Positions 43,719-53,596 of a stretch of DNA of 64,000 nucleotides are shown one piece after another. The translations under genes were made by a program, and so were the position numbers. The notes under the pieces were generated by a model. That model saw only the letters and a list, made by a program, of their open reading frames with translations, ran no database searches and was not told the origin of the DNA. The stretch comes from Tolumonas sp008015085. GTDB taxonomy: Bacteria > Pseudomonadota > Gammaproteobacteria > Enterobacterales > Aeromonadaceae. Where the stretch lies: positions 1 to 64,000 of the forward strand of contig JAJUJX010000004.1 in the NCBI GenBank assembly GCA_029265125.1. Reading direction: 5' to 3'. The first letter of the stretch is position 1, and every line of letters begins with the position of its first letter.

Positions 43719-44234
43719 TTACTGCATTACAAATCCGGTAAACAGAATTTGCTCTACAACGGGTTTACCTGTTAATTCCTGAAGATTTTTTGTCACAGCA
43801 TCAATTGCATCTTTCCGCAGCTTGACTTTCCCTTCCACAGTAGTTAATTGTTCTACCGTGCTGTAACTGAAGACCTTCAGTAAAGTGCCCTCAATTAATG
43901 GTGAATGTTGTTTTGCCAGAGCCTCATTTTCAGGCCCTCTCACCAGCAGTTTTACTTTGATCTGCACCAGTCTGTCGCGGGTTTGTCCATGCGCGTTGAA
44001 GATGAAAGCTCTGGGCAGCGCCACATAAAAAGCCTCTTTCTCTGCGGCCAGTTGTTCCGGTGTTTTTTCCGGCTCGCCGTTTTCTGCTTTATGTTCTTTA
44101 TCGCCAGAAAACAGAAAAAACCATGCCGCACCACCGCCACCACCTAAAAGCAATACCGCGGCTGCAATGATAATGATAAGTTTCTTCTTACCGCCTTTCG
44201 GCTTAATTTCTAATTCCTGTTCATTATCAGCCAT
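43719..44234 (-). CDS. fliL: FliL, basal-body and stator-associated protein
   Basis: 171 residues: a short cytoplasmic tail (KPKGGKKK), one membrane helix (about 18-41, IIIIAAAVLLLGGGGGAAWFFL) and a periplasmic FliL domain (YVALPRAFIFNAHGQTRDRLVQIKVKLLVRG). It supports stators under load. It lies 24 bases upstream of fliM in the operon. Confidence 0.95.
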   Translation of the reverse strand: MADNEQELEIKPKGGKKKLIIIIAAAVLLLGGGGGAAWFFLFSGDKEHKAENGEPEKTPEQLAAEKEAFYVALPRAFIFNAHGQTRDRLVQIKVKLLVRGPENEALAKQHSPLIEGTLLKVFSYSTVEQLTTVEGKVKLRKDAIDAVTKNLQELTGKPVVEQILFTGFVMQ

Positions 44235-44292
44235 TTGGCACCTTCAATATTTTTATTCTCTTACTATCATCTTAATGGCCTTCGCCAGACCT

Positions 44293-46158
44293 TCAAGCAT
44301 AGAAATCAATTCCTGAGGCCTGGGACGCTGAAACGGTCACGCTTTGTGCAACTTCACTCTCGTTTGAACCTGAATTACTCCAACCGGAGGCAGAAGAGCC
44401 CCGTCCATTCTGCTGGCCAGTATTTGCCATTTGCTGATTCCATGATTGACCCGCATTATCAGAAGTTTGTTGCTGAACTTGTGTCTGACCGGGCTGCAAT
44501 CCATGCTGGCTAAGCAATTCACGAAGGCGCGGCAGACTTTGATCCAGCGCTTCTTTGGCCTGTGCGTGCTGAACAATAAACTGCACATTCGCCTGCTGCT
44601 CCTGATCAATTGTCAGCTGAACGCGAACTTTACCCATGTTTTGTGGCTCCAGCTGCAATTCGGCTTCCTGCCATTTTTCACCGGCCATGAGCATGATCCT
44701 TGCTGTCAGTTCATGCCCTTCAACTTGCCCGTTTTTAACATACAGAGCAGGTAACTGATCATGGATGCTGCGTAGTCCCTGAGCTTGTTCAGGCAATGCT
44801 CCTGTTGAGCTCAGTGCACTTTTCCCGGTTAAACTCACGCCATGATTATCATGAACGCGGGTAGCGGTCATCTCGCTGCTAGCTGTATCTCTGGGGAAAT
44901 CAGCAGGAAGTTGCATTTCCGTTTTTTTCTCCGGCAATATTGCCGAATTATCTGCAGTTTCAGCCTTATCTTCGGCACTTATACTAAGATCCTCAGTGAG
45001 TGTAGTGGCTGGTGTAATCGCATCAGACGTTATTTGTGACGCTGTATCACTGTCTTTCACCTGTGTTACTAACTCATGGATCATCTGCCCCAGGAGCGCT
45101 GTTTTTTTCTGTTCACTGGTCTTTGCATCTTTATTTGCAGAATCAACCGAACTGTTTATGGCAGTATTTGATGCTGGTAGTGTCGTGCTGGTTACTTCAT
45201 TAGCAGATTCGGTATCGCTCGTGGTGTTTATAGTCAACAAAGGATCTGTAACCGGAGCCACGACTTGCGGAGTGATAACCAGATTAGTAGCATCCAGCTG
45301 CTGTGATTCCAGCGATTTATTAGCATCCGGAGTAGTGTTTGAATCAGAATCAAATGTCGTCACAGCATCGTTTTCACTGACTGGTACCACATCGACTTTA
45401 TCGGTGACTCCTACAGAGTTTGTTTCTGCCACGGTAGTCTCATGAGAACCAGCCGGATGCTTCCCATCCAGTGTTTTCGGATGATGCCCGGTCGATTGTT
45501 CCGTAACGGAAATACCTGATGTCGTAGTATTAGTTTTTGCGCCAGCCGCCCCTGTTTCATCAAGCTCAGACTGAGTTTCATCTTCGGATGGTCTCTCAGC
45601 TTCTGTTTCCGCTAATTGTATAGTGCCATTGGGCTGTGTGTCAGAAGGTATCCGGGTGTCTTCTGTTTTTACTGTTTGCTTTTCTTGGTGTGCCGCAGAT
45701 ATTGCAGGCTTTGTATCAGTGCTTTGCTGAATGGAATCGGCAGGCATGTCCGTCTGTTCATAAACAACAGCTGATACATCAGAGGTAAAAGATGGAGCAC
45801 TCGCGTTTACTGTCTGGTCACCCGAAATATCCGTTGCCCGGCTTTCCTGAATTGCGCTGGTATTGAGCTGCAGTGATGTATCCAGCTGACGGGATGCCTG
45901 TAGGGTCGACAGTAAATCAACGGCAGTTTCTGCCGGCTGCACCGGTGGCTTGCTCTCAGTAGTTGCAACATCAGGCTCAGACAGAGCTCTGCTTTCTGCA
46001 TCAGGAACCAGAGTTGTATCCGTCTGGATAGATGAATCCAGTACAGAAGAAAAAACGCTTTCAGATGAATTAGTTACACTAACATCAGCACCCACGCCTG
46101 TGGAGGCTGACACAGTGAGCATGCTGCTGTCTGTAACGGTAAGCGGAAGCGCAGACAT
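44293..46158 (-). CDS. fliK: FliK, hook-length control protein
   Basis: 621 residues: a very long Thr/Ser/Glu-rich ruler region (about 1-470) and a C-terminal Flg_hook domain (ELTARIMLMAGEKWQEAELQLEPQNMGKVRVQLTIDQEQQANVQFIVQHAQAKEALDQSLPRL region). The length exceeds the E. coli protein (405), as is common for polar flagella. It is transcribed from its own sigma-54 promoter at 46240-46255 and heads the fliLMNOPQR-flhB series. Confidence 0.93.
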   Translation of the reverse strand: MSALPLTVTDSSMLTVSASTGVGADVSVTNSSESVFSSVLDSSIQTDTTLVPDAESRALSEPDVATTESKPPVQPAETAVDLLSTLQASRQLDTSLQLNTSAIQESRATDISGDQTVNASAPSFTSDVSAVVYEQTDMPADSIQQSTDTKPAISAAHQEKQTVKTEDTRIPSDTQPNGTIQLAETEAERPSEDETQSELDETGAAGAKTNTTTSGISVTEQSTGHHPKTLDGKHPAGSHETTVAETNSVGVTDKVDVVPVSENDAVTTFDSDSNTTPDANKSLESQQLDATNLVITPQVVAPVTDPLLTINTTSDTESANEVTSTTLPASNTAINSSVDSANKDAKTSEQKKTALLGQMIHELVTQVKDSDTASQITSDAITPATTLTEDLSISAEDKAETADNSAILPEKKTEMQLPADFPRDTASSEMTATRVHDNHGVSLTGKSALSSTGALPEQAQGLRSIHDQLPALYVKNGQVEGHELTARIMLMAGEKWQEAELQLEPQNMGKVRVQLTIDQEQQANVQFIVQHAQAKEALDQSLPRLRELLSQHGLQPGQTQVQQQTSDNAGQSWNQQMANTGQQNGRGSSASGWSNSGSNESEVAQSVTVSASQASGIDFYA

Positions 46159-46239
46159 GTTATTACTCCTGCCGTTGATCCCTCTGACTGCAGCTCATGC
46201 GGCAGAGGAATGACATTTATTCTGGTAATAACATTTACT

Positions 46240-46255
46240 AGCAATTTACAGGCCA
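46240..46255 (-). promoter_or_regulatory. Sigma-54 promoter of fliK
   Basis: Minus strand TGGCCTGTAAATTGCT: GG and GC 12 bases apart with a perfect TTGCT. It lies in the 106-base gap between fliJ and fliK, 83 bases from the fliK ATG. It separates the fliE-J and fliK-flhB units, as in Vibrio. Confidence 0.8.
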
Positions 46256-46264
46256 GCAAGGCCT

Positions 46265-46711
46265 TTATGCTGCGGAATCTTTTCCGTGAAAGAAACGGAA
46301 AGTAGCGAATTCATCCAGAAGTTTCTGTTCCTGTTTCAGCAATCGCAGCGCTTCTTTCTCTGCTTTGCGTTCTAGCAACATCTCAATAGCTTTACGACGC
46401 TGTTGTATGGCCAACCACTCTTCCCGCTTTTGTTCTGCCTGTTGTTTCGCTTGCTGGAAACCTTGTTGTTGCTGAACAGAGGCATGATCGAGTTTGCCGA
46501 TAAACGAGTGGTAGTGATTGAACTGGCTGGCTTCCAGACCTTCGACACCCCGATCTGTCATTTGAGTTGAATAAATCTGACGATATTCATTCAGCGCATT
46601 CAGCTGACGCTGGAATTTTGCCTGCTCCATCTGGGCCTGCGCCAACATTTTGGCGGCTCTGTCTTCCGCCTCCTGCAGACGGGATGTCAACAATTCCAGT
46701 GCTTTACTCAT
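46265..46711 (-). CDS. fliJ: FliJ, export chaperone-escort protein
   Basis: 148-residue, almost fully helical coiled-coil protein rich in Gln, Glu and Arg (RLQEAEDRAAKMLAQAQMEQAKFQRQ; QQQGFQQAKQQAEQKREEW). It links the FliI ATPase ring to FlhA. Last gene of the fliE-J unit. Confidence 0.92.
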   Translation of the reverse strand: MSKALELLTSRLQEAEDRAAKMLAQAQMEQAKFQRQLNALNEYRQIYSTQMTDRGVEGLEASQFNHYHSFIGKLDHASVQQQQGFQQAKQQAEQKREEWLAIQQRRKAIEMLLERKAEKEALRLLKQEQKLLDEFATFRFFHGKDSAA

Positions 46712-46740
46712 ACATCACCTCTTGCTGTTGCTGCGATGTA

Positions 46741-48084
46741 CTACATCCGACGCTGACCATTATTGATCAGTGTCATAGCCACATTACGCAGTCCTTCCAG
46801 ACATTGATCATAGGGAACTACTTCTTTCATCTTCTGCTGCAAGAATTGCTCCAACACCGGCCGAATTGCTATCGCCTGATCAATTCGAGGATCGGCACCT
46901 TTCTGATAGGCGCCTATTGCTATCAAGTCACGGTTTTGCTGATACAACGAGTAAAATTGTTTGAGCGTTCTAGCCATCATCAGATGTTCATCTGATGTCA
47001 CCATCGGCATAACACGACTGATCGATTTTTCAATATCGATCGCCGGGTAATGACCACTGTCAGCCAGTTCACGGGAAAGTACGATGTGTCCATCAAGAAT
47101 GGCTCGTGATGCATCCGCAATAGGATCTTGCAAGTCATCGCCTTCGGTCAGTACGGTAAAAAATGCAGTAATCGATCCCTGTCCTTCGCCACCATTACCT
47201 GCCCGCTCCACCAGCGCAGGTAACTTGGCAAACACCGATGGCGGGTAGCCTTTCGTTGCCGGAGGTTCACCAACCGCCAACGCAATTTCACGTTGTGCCT
47301 GCGCATAGCGGGTCAGCGAATCCATCAGCAGCAGCACATTCAATCCCTGATCACGAAAATATTCCGCAATGGTCAGTGCTGTCTCACACCCTTTAAGACG
47401 CATGAGTGGCGAGGCATCGGCAGGAGCAGCCACAACAACGGCGCGTTCCCGACCTTCTGCACCCAAAATCTCTTCAATAAATTCTTTTACTTCACGGCCA
47501 CGTTCACCGATCAGGCCTACCACTACCACATCTGCAGTCGTACCCCGGGTCATCATACCCAGCAGCACCGATTTACCAACACCTGAGCCTGCAAATAGCC
47601 CCATACGCTGGCCTTGCCCAACGGTCAACATAGCATTGATTGCTCTGACACCGACATCCATAGGCTGGGTAATGGCTCTGCGGGCCAGTGGATTCAATCG
47701 TTGTGTCGTATAACGGGCTGTATCTGCTGTCATGATATCGCCAAGGCCATCCAGCGGTGTACCAACACCGTCGATAACCCGTCCCAGCAATGACATCCCC
47801 ACTGGAATACCGTGTTCTTCACTTAATGGAGTCACTTTAGCACCAGGGATAACCCCTTTAAGCTGTTCACTTGGCATCAGGTATAATTTATCACCGGCAA
47901 AGCCAACAACTTCAGCTTCCAGCACACCATCAAGCGTCTCAATATGACACAGTGAACCGACTGCGGCCCGACAGCCTACGGCTTCGAGCGTCAGACCGAC
48001 CACCCGGGTCAGTTTCCCGGCGACAGCAACCCGGTTGTTCAGGTTATCCACTTTATATTGCTGAAGGCGTTTCAATAACGTCAT
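46741..48084 (-). CDS. fliI: FliI, flagellar export ATPase
   Basis: 447-residue F1-beta-like ATPase. Walker A is GLFAGSGVGKSVLLGM, followed by GLIGERGREVKEF, Walker B LLLMDSLTRYAQAQREI and GYPPSVFAKLP. Overlaps fliH by 4 bases. Confidence 0.97.
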   Translation of the reverse strand: MTLLKRLQQYKVDNLNNRVAVAGKLTRVVGLTLEAVGCRAAVGSLCHIETLDGVLEAEVVGFAGDKLYLMPSEQLKGVIPGAKVTPLSEEHGIPVGMSLLGRVIDGVGTPLDGLGDIMTADTARYTTQRLNPLARRAITQPMDVGVRAINAMLTVGQGQRMGLFAGSGVGKSVLLGMMTRGTTADVVVVGLIGERGREVKEFIEEILGAEGRERAVVVAAPADASPLMRLKGCETALTIAEYFRDQGLNVLLLMDSLTRYAQAQREIALAVGEPPATKGYPPSVFAKLPALVERAGNGGEGQGSITAFFTVLTEGDDLQDPIADASRAILDGHIVLSRELADSGHYPAIDIEKSISRVMPMVTSDEHLMMARTLKQFYSLYQQNRDLIAIGAYQKGADPRIDQAIAIRPVLEQFLQQKMKEVVPYDQCLEGLRNVAMTLINNGQRRM

Positions 48085-48881
48085 GAAAGCAGTTCCAGAT
48101 TCTGACGTAGAAACTGTCGGAACAATTGTTCAATGCGTTTTTCCAGGAACATATCGATGCTGGAGGTAGTACTGGCTAATACCAGATCGCCACGTTGAAG
48201 ACTAGGTTCTGCGGTCAATTGCCAGCCGCGATTCTGACACTCTTCTTCTCCGTAGATCTCTCTGACCATTTCCAGATCATCAGGGTGCATTTCGATAGAA
48301 ATACCCTCTTCAGCAACAGGCAACTGTTTGATCCCATCTTTCAAGGCATTCAGGATAAGATCCGGAGCGATATGCACATCCGTTTTGATGAGTGCTTTTG
48401 CCAGCTGCATCGCCATCCAGACCAGCTGTTCTTCAACCTGATGATCAACTTGTGTCAGCGGATGCGAGAGCTTATCAAGCAGCTCCTGCCATTGCTGCGA
48501 CCGTTCTTCGATCCAGCTTCGGCCCAATTCCAGACCTTCACTCCGGCCATTTTCCAGCCCTTCAGCATGTCCGGCCTCTTCACCTTTAACACGGCCTTCA
48601 TCAAAACCCGCCTGATAACCAGCCTCTTTTCCTTCAGCAAAACCATCGTCATAAGCAGCCTGCCGGATAGACTCGATCTCTTCCAGCGTTAGTGGTGGCT
48701 GTTCTTCCTCTACATCACTGGATTCCGTTTCTGCTTCATCGGTGTTATACCAATCCGGCTGATACCCTAATGCATTAGAACCCTTTGGTCTGGCATCGGG
48801 ATCATCCATTTCCGGTAATTGCCAGCGTTCTGCCGCTGCAACCTGTTCCCCCGGAATGATCTGTTTATCCAACGGTTCCAT
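48081..48881 (-). CDS. fliH: FliH, export ATPase regulator
   Basis: 266 residues: a disordered acidic N-terminus, a Gly-spaced heptad region (AYDDGFAEGKEAGYQAGFDEGRVKGEEAGHAEGLENG, about 94-130) typical of FliH GxxxG helices, and a V-type E-subunit-like C-domain. It tethers FliI to the C-ring. Confidence 0.94.
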   Translation of the reverse strand: MEPLDKQIIPGEQVAAAERWQLPEMDDPDARPKGSNALGYQPDWYNTDEAETESSDVEEEQPPLTLEEIESIRQAAYDDGFAEGKEAGYQAGFDEGRVKGEEAGHAEGLENGRSEGLELGRSWIEERSQQWQELLDKLSHPLTQVDHQVEEQLVWMAMQLAKALIKTDVHIAPDLILNALKDGIKQLPVAEEGISIEMHPDDLEMVREIYGEEECQNRGWQLTAEPSLQRGDLVLASTTSSIDMFLEKRIEQLFRQFLRQNLELLS

Positions 48882-48890
48882 AAAATCTCA

Positions 48891-49958
48891 CTATAAGAAA
48901 TCTTCGCCGCCACCGGCACCCAGCATGATCTCACCGGCATCCGCCAGTCGGCGAGCCACAGACAGAATTTCTTTCTGTGCAGCCTCCACATCGCTGACAC
49001 GAATTGGCCCCATAGAAGCCAGATCTTCCTGCAACATTTCTGCAGCACGTTTAGACATATTTTTCAGGATCTTATCTTTCAGCTGATCATCAGCACCTTT
49101 CAGGGCTTTCTGCAACTGATCGCCCGGTACTTCACGCAAAATCGTCTGGATAGCACGATCATCCACATCGATCAGGTTTTCAAATACGAACATCAGATCC
49201 TGAATTTGCTGACTCATTTCTTCATCATTTTCACGAATAGCATCCATCAACTGACCTTCGATATTGGTATCAAGGTAGTTCATAATGCTGGCAGCTGCTT
49301 TCAGGCCGCCCATCTTCGCAGCCTGAGCACCGGCAGAGCCTGCAAATTGTTTTTCCATGATATCGTTCAATTCCTGCAACGCAGCAGGCTGGACTTCTTC
49401 CAGATTCGCGATACGCATGATCAGATCAAGACGCACCGCTTCAGGGAATTGCCCCAGGATCTCAGCGGATTGCTCCGGATCCAGATACGAAAGCACAATG
49501 GTTTGAATTTGCGGATGTTCGTTCTGAATGATACTGGCCACCTGGCGGGCATCCATCCATTTCAGCGAATCCAGACCTCGGGCACCAGAACCCATGATGA
49601 TCTGCTCAACCAGATTTCCGGCTTTGTCTTCACCTAACGCTGCCACCAATGCTTTACGCACAAAGTCTTCGCTGCCGATCCCGATATTAGAGAAGGTCTG
49701 AATATCTTCTATGAACTTGCGGTGTACTGCAGTGACACGATCCTGCCCGAAATCTTTCATCGAGGCCATGGCCATACCGAGCTTTTGCACCTGCTTCGGT
49801 TCTAGATGGCGGAAGATCTGAGCAGCATCTTCTTCACTAAGACTAAGCATCAGCACAGCCGCACGTTCCATGCCCGTCATTTTTTCAATGAGTTGTCGTT
49901 GCTCTGGAGTTAATTCTGTTGTATTTGCCTGAGCAGCAGGTGCCGGAGTTTGTGGCAT
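48891..49958 (-). CDS. fliG: FliG, motor switch protein
   Basis: 355 residues with N, middle and C domains: GMERAAVLMLSLSEEDAAQIFRHLEPKQVQKLG, the EHPQ motif in IIQNEHPQIQTIVLSYLDP, and the torque helix region DLMFVFENLIDVDDRAIQTILREV. It couples stator force to the MS ring. Four bases separate it from the fliF stop. Confidence 0.97.
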   Translation of the reverse strand: MPQTPAPAAQANTTELTPEQRQLIEKMTGMERAAVLMLSLSEEDAAQIFRHLEPKQVQKLGMAMASMKDFGQDRVTAVHRKFIEDIQTFSNIGIGSEDFVRKALVAALGEDKAGNLVEQIIMGSGARGLDSLKWMDARQVASIIQNEHPQIQTIVLSYLDPEQSAEILGQFPEAVRLDLIMRIANLEEVQPAALQELNDIMEKQFAGSAGAQAAKMGGLKAAASIMNYLDTNIEGQLMDAIRENDEEMSQQIQDLMFVFENLIDVDDRAIQTILREVPGDQLQKALKGADDQLKDKILKNMSKRAAEMLQEDLASMGPIRVSDVEAAQKEILSVARRLADAGEIMLGAGGGEDFL

Positions 49959-49961
49959 AGA

Positions 49962-51689
49962 TTAATCCTTAGTGCTAACCCATTCTTTAATAACTTGCGC
50001 TGCCAGATCCGGTTCATTAGAAACCAAAGCCCGCACCGCCCGCAGCAGATCTTCATCTCGGTGTAAGTCAGGTAATACTAACTGACCATTGCGCACACCG
50101 AAAATCGGTTCCTCACTTTCAGCCTGTGCTGCCAACAGACTGAGTTCATCACTACCTTCCAGTGCCATACGCGAATCCAGATCAACGTTTACACCTTCAT
50201 CCGGTTCTGCACTCAGCAGTTTCTTCATTACCGGGCGAACGACTGTTACTAACAAGATTAGGATCAATACGATGGACGCGCCAATCCGCACTGCTGGCCA
50301 GAACCACTCAGATTCCCATACTTGTGTTTCCGGTTCAGTCACCAGGTCTGGACGGTTGAACGGAATATTCACCACTTCGATCTGATCACCACGGCTCACA
50401 TCAAAACCAAGGCCACCCTGCACCAGACGTTTGATGGTGTCCAGCTCAGCCTGTGTGCGTGGCTGACGATCAACTTTGCCATCCGCACTGGTCACGGTTT
50501 TATAATCAACCGCCACTGAGACTGTCAGACGACGCAGTGATCCGGTCTGACGCTGAACATGACTGATAGTGGTATCTAATTCATAGTTACGGGTCGCTTC
50601 TTTGCGGTTACGCCCATTCACCGTATTACCACCCGCAGTTCCTTGCTGACCTGTTGCCTGCTCCGGGATCTGTGCATTCGCCGGTGGCTGATTACTCAGC
50701 GCCCCAGGCACGCCCGTTGAGCCACTGCCTACGTTATTTTCTTCCATCGTAACTTCAGAACGAACAGCAGGCATGTCCGGATTAAATATACGACGGGTTT
50801 GTTCTTCCTGAGAAAAATCCATCGTGGCATCGACTTCAGCGGTGTAATTATCCAGCCCCAGCACCGGACTCAGAATAGAATCAATTTTTTGCTTATACTC
50901 TGCTTCCTGCTTTTGCTGAATTTCAAATTCTTTACGGCTGCGAGCTGTCTGTGAATCTTGTGAACCCGAGTTAAGCAGACGACCATTTTGATCGGTGACA
51001 GTCACGCGGGCCGGCTCCAGCCCATGCACCGCAGAAGCAACCGTATCGACAATCGAATCCACCGCTTCCTGCTTTAATGCTGCACCTTTAATAACCAGCA
51101 CAACAGTTGCGCTTGGCTTACGTTCATTACGGGCAAAGACATTTTCTTTCGGGATCGCCAGCAGAACAGTCGCTTTGCCAACCCCCTGAAATTGTTCAAT
51201 AGCGCGGGACAGCTGCTGTTCACGGCTAAGCTTCAGACGTTCACTTTCCAAACGCTGGCTGATACCAAAACCAGGATCACGCAACAATAATTCATCACCG
51301 GTATTTTCTTCTGCAGATGTAGAAAAACCCTGACGCTGTAATTGCAGACGAACAGAACTGTATTCGGTAGCATTCACCAGAATAGTATTATCCTGCACTT
51401 TGTAGTCAATTTTCTGTTGATCCAGATAATCCAGCGTTTTAATCATGTCAGGCGTATTGTATTGGCCTAACGGACGCATTTCCGGCTCATTCCCCCACAT
51501 GAAAATGAACACAGCAATAGCAATACAGATCAGCAAACCCAGAATCAGCGTCACCTGACGCAACAAATCCAGATTGGATAAAAATTTAAACGGGGCGGAT
51601 TTAGCAGCTGGAGCATCCAGCCCTTTATCCAGCAACGGATCGCCACTAACCATGAGGTCGGTACGTTTTTCACCTGCTGCTTCAGCCAC
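49962..51689 (-). CDS. fliF: FliF, MS-ring protein
   Basis: 575 residues with two membrane helices (about 47-66 and 459-480), ring-building motifs between them (DYLDQQKIDYKVQDNTILV, LLRDPGFGISQ) and a C-terminal FliG-binding tail. It makes the base of the rotor and is the template for polar assembly. Confidence 0.97.
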   Translation of the reverse strand: MAEAAGEKRTDLMVSGDPLLDKGLDAPAAKSAPFKFLSNLDLLRQVTLILGLLICIAIAVFIFMWGNEPEMRPLGQYNTPDMIKTLDYLDQQKIDYKVQDNTILVNATEYSSVRLQLQRQGFSTSAEENTGDELLLRDPGFGISQRLESERLKLSREQQLSRAIEQFQGVGKATVLLAIPKENVFARNERKPSATVVLVIKGAALKQEAVDSIVDTVASAVHGLEPARVTVTDQNGRLLNSGSQDSQTARSRKEFEIQQKQEAEYKQKIDSILSPVLGLDNYTAEVDATMDFSQEEQTRRIFNPDMPAVRSEVTMEENNVGSGSTGVPGALSNQPPANAQIPEQATGQQGTAGGNTVNGRNRKEATRNYELDTTISHVQRQTGSLRRLTVSVAVDYKTVTSADGKVDRQPRTQAELDTIKRLVQGGLGFDVSRGDQIEVVNIPFNRPDLVTEPETQVWESEWFWPAVRIGASIVLILILLVTVVRPVMKKLLSAEPDEGVNVDLDSRMALEGSDELSLLAAQAESEEPIFGVRNGQLVLPDLHRDEDLLRAVRALVSNEPDLAAQVIKEWVSTKD

Positions 51690-51704
51690 GATCTACCCCC
51701 TTAG

Positions 51705-52025
51705 TTACACAGGCATGTTCATGATGGTTTTATAGGCTTCCACCACTTTATTGCGAACCTGAACGGTCGCTTCAAAAGCAATAGAAGACTTCTGACCTGC
51801 AATCATGACATCAGACAAATTGATACTGCGATCACCCATATCAAAACGGGTTCTTAGTTGATCACTTTCTTTTTGTAAGTCATTCACATTATTCAGCGCA
51901 TTTGACAGCAACTGAGTAAAATCCTGAGTGACATTTCCTTCGCTGACAGGTTTGGCAGAAGCCCCTGAAGCTTCAAAGCGCAAGGCTTCCAATTGTTTCA
52001 TCAGGGATGTTGCTTGCACGTCCAT
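51705..52025 (-). CDS. fliE: FliE, rod-MS ring junction protein
   Basis: 106 residues. The C-terminus LSDVMIAGQKSSIAFEATVQVRNKVVEAYKTIMNMPV is the family signature. First export substrate of the rod and first gene of the fliEFGHIJ unit, behind a sigma-54 promoter. Confidence 0.95.
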   Translation of the reverse strand: MDVQATSLMKQLEALRFEASGASAKPVSEGNVTQDFTQLLSNALNNVNDLQKESDQLRTRFDMGDRSINLSDVMIAGQKSSIAFEATVQVRNKVVEAYKTIMNMPV

Positions 52026-52079
52026 CGCTGTTCCTCACTTCGACAATTAATTGACTCTAATGCGTTATAGCTATGGAAA

Positions 52080-52095
52080 AGCAATTAAAATGCCA
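52080..52095 (-). promoter_or_regulatory. Sigma-54 promoter of fliE
   Basis: Minus strand TGGCATTTTAATTGCT fits TGGCA-N6-TTGCT with GG/GC 12 bases apart; the -12 GC is 56 bases before the fliE ATG. FlrC is the expected activator. GACAATTAATTGAC (52042-52055), between promoter and gene, is a possible activator site. Confidence 0.82.
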
Positions 52096-52169
52096 GAAAT
52101 GTAAAACAATGATAAATGAAGAAAATTAAAGCTGTCAGCCACCTGAATATGGCTGATAAATAGACAAGT

Positions 52170-52200
52170 AAATATCCTCCGGCTTTACCGGAGGATATTT
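52170..52200 (-). terminator. Terminator after flrC
   Basis: AAATATCCTCCGG (52170-52182) pairs perfectly with CCGGAGGATATTT (52188-52200), loop 5 bases, 17 bases after the flrC stop. The T-run is short (ATATTT), but the 13-bp stem is strong. Confidence 0.75.
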
Positions 52201-52216
52201 ATTGAGGAAGATCTGG

Positions 52217-53596
52217 CTAATCAGGAACTTCAATCCCGACATCACGCATACGCGCCAGTTTATAGCGTAAGGTTCTCGGGCTGATACCCAGTCGTTCGGC
52301 GACGGCCTTACGGCTGCCCTCACAGGCAATCAATGTATCCAGAATGATCTGATGTTCCTGCTGACGCAATTCATTACCCAGTTTCTCAATACCAGGGAAC
52401 CTCTCTGACAGTAATTCCTCTTCTGCTTCATCATCCCATACGATTTCATCATCAGCAGAGCTATCAACACCATCAGTATCAAAAAGGATTTCATCCGGCG
52501 TAATACGCTGATCTCTGGCTAATATCAAAGCCCGCTGCATGACATTTTCCAGTTCGCGAACGTTACCTGGCCAGGCATAGGCCAACAATTTTTGGCTGGC
52601 TGCGGTTGTCAATGTGGGTAGAGCTGTTTTTTGTTCTCCAGCATGGCGCCGCAATAAATGTTCAGCCAAAGGAAGAATATCACCACGGCGCGAAGCCAGA
52701 GGTAACCAGCGCAGTGGAAACACATTTAACCGGTAGAACAGATCTTCACGGAATTGATGATCGGCCACCGCTTTACGCAAATCACGGTTGGTCGTGGCAA
52801 TCACTCGAACATCCAGAGCAATCGTTTTACGGCTTCCCAGCCGCTCCACTTCTTTTTCCTGCAATACTCGCAGTAATTTGGCCTGTAGCCCCGGATCCAT
52901 TTCTGTGATTTCGTCCAGTAGCAACGTTCCACCTTGCGCCTGTTCAAACTTACCGGGGCATCCTTGTACTGCACCGGTAAAAGCGCCTTTTTCATAGCCA
53001 AATAAAGTCGCTTCCAGCATATTTTCCGGAATTGCTGCACAGTTAATCGCAATAAATGGCTGCTCAGAACGCGAAGACTGATCATGGATATAACGCGCCA
53101 GCACTTCTTTCCCCGCCCCGCTTGGACCACTGATCATGACAGAAGCATCAGAACGGGCAACCTTCACTGCCAGTTGCAGTAATTCAGCTGTTTTAGCGTC
53201 GCCATAAACTGGAGTCCGTCGTTCAACCTGCTGGGCTGGTACATATCGGCTAACCTGATTCAGTAAAACTTCCGGCGCAAACGGCTTCACCAGATAATCA
53301 ACGGCACCATCACGCATCGCGCGTACAGCACCTTCAATATTGCCGTAGGCTGTCATCAACAACATAGGGATCTGCGGATATAAATGCTGAACATTCTGCA
53401 ACAAGCTTAGCCCATCCATACCCGGCATCTGAACATCAGATATGATCATATCGACTTTCTGCCGTTGCAAAACCACCAGCGCAGCCTCACCGCAATCCGC
53501 AGTCAGGCACTGATATCCGGATAGCTGTAATGTATCGACTATCGCTTCCTGCAAACCCGGATCATCTTCAACCACCAGTAACGTTCGCTGACTCAT
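52217..53596 (-). CDS. flrC: FlrC (FleR), sigma-54 response regulator
   Basis: 459 residues: receiver domain (phosphoacceptor D54, IISDVQMPGMDG), AAA+ domain with GPSGAGKEVLARYIH, the sigma-54 loop GAFTGA and GGTLLLDEITEMD, then a Fis-type helix-turn-helix (GSRKAVAERLGISPRTLRYKLARM). Activates the basal-body and hook operons. Overlaps flrB by 4 bases. Confidence 0.95.
   Translation of the reverse strand: MSQRTLLVVEDDPGLQEAIVDTLQLSGYQCLTADCGEAALVVLQRQKVDMIISDVQMPGMDGLSLLQNVQHLYPQIPMLLMTAYGNIEGAVRAMRDGAVDYLVKPFAPEVLLNQVSRYVPAQQVERRTPVYGDAKTAELLQLAVKVARSDASVMISGPSGAGKEVLARYIHDQSSRSEQPFIAINCAAIPENMLEATLFGYEKGAFTGAVQGCPGKFEQAQGGTLLLDEITEMDPGLQAKLLRVLQEKEVERLGSRKTIALDVRVIATTNRDLRKAVADHQFREDLFYRLNVFPLRWLPLASRRGDILPLAEHLLRRHAGEQKTALPTLTTAASQKLLAYAWPGNVRELENVMQRALILARDQRITPDEILFDTDGVDSSADDEIVWDDEAEEELLSERFPGIEKLGNELRQQEHQIILDTLIACEGSRKAVAERLGISPRTLRYKLARMRDVGIEVPD

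Noticed and set aside
44293..46158. fliK as a transferred or foreign gene because of odd Thr/Ser-rich composition
   Set aside because: Biased ruler regions are normal for FliK; the C-terminal domain, position and sigma-54 promoter are all as expected.
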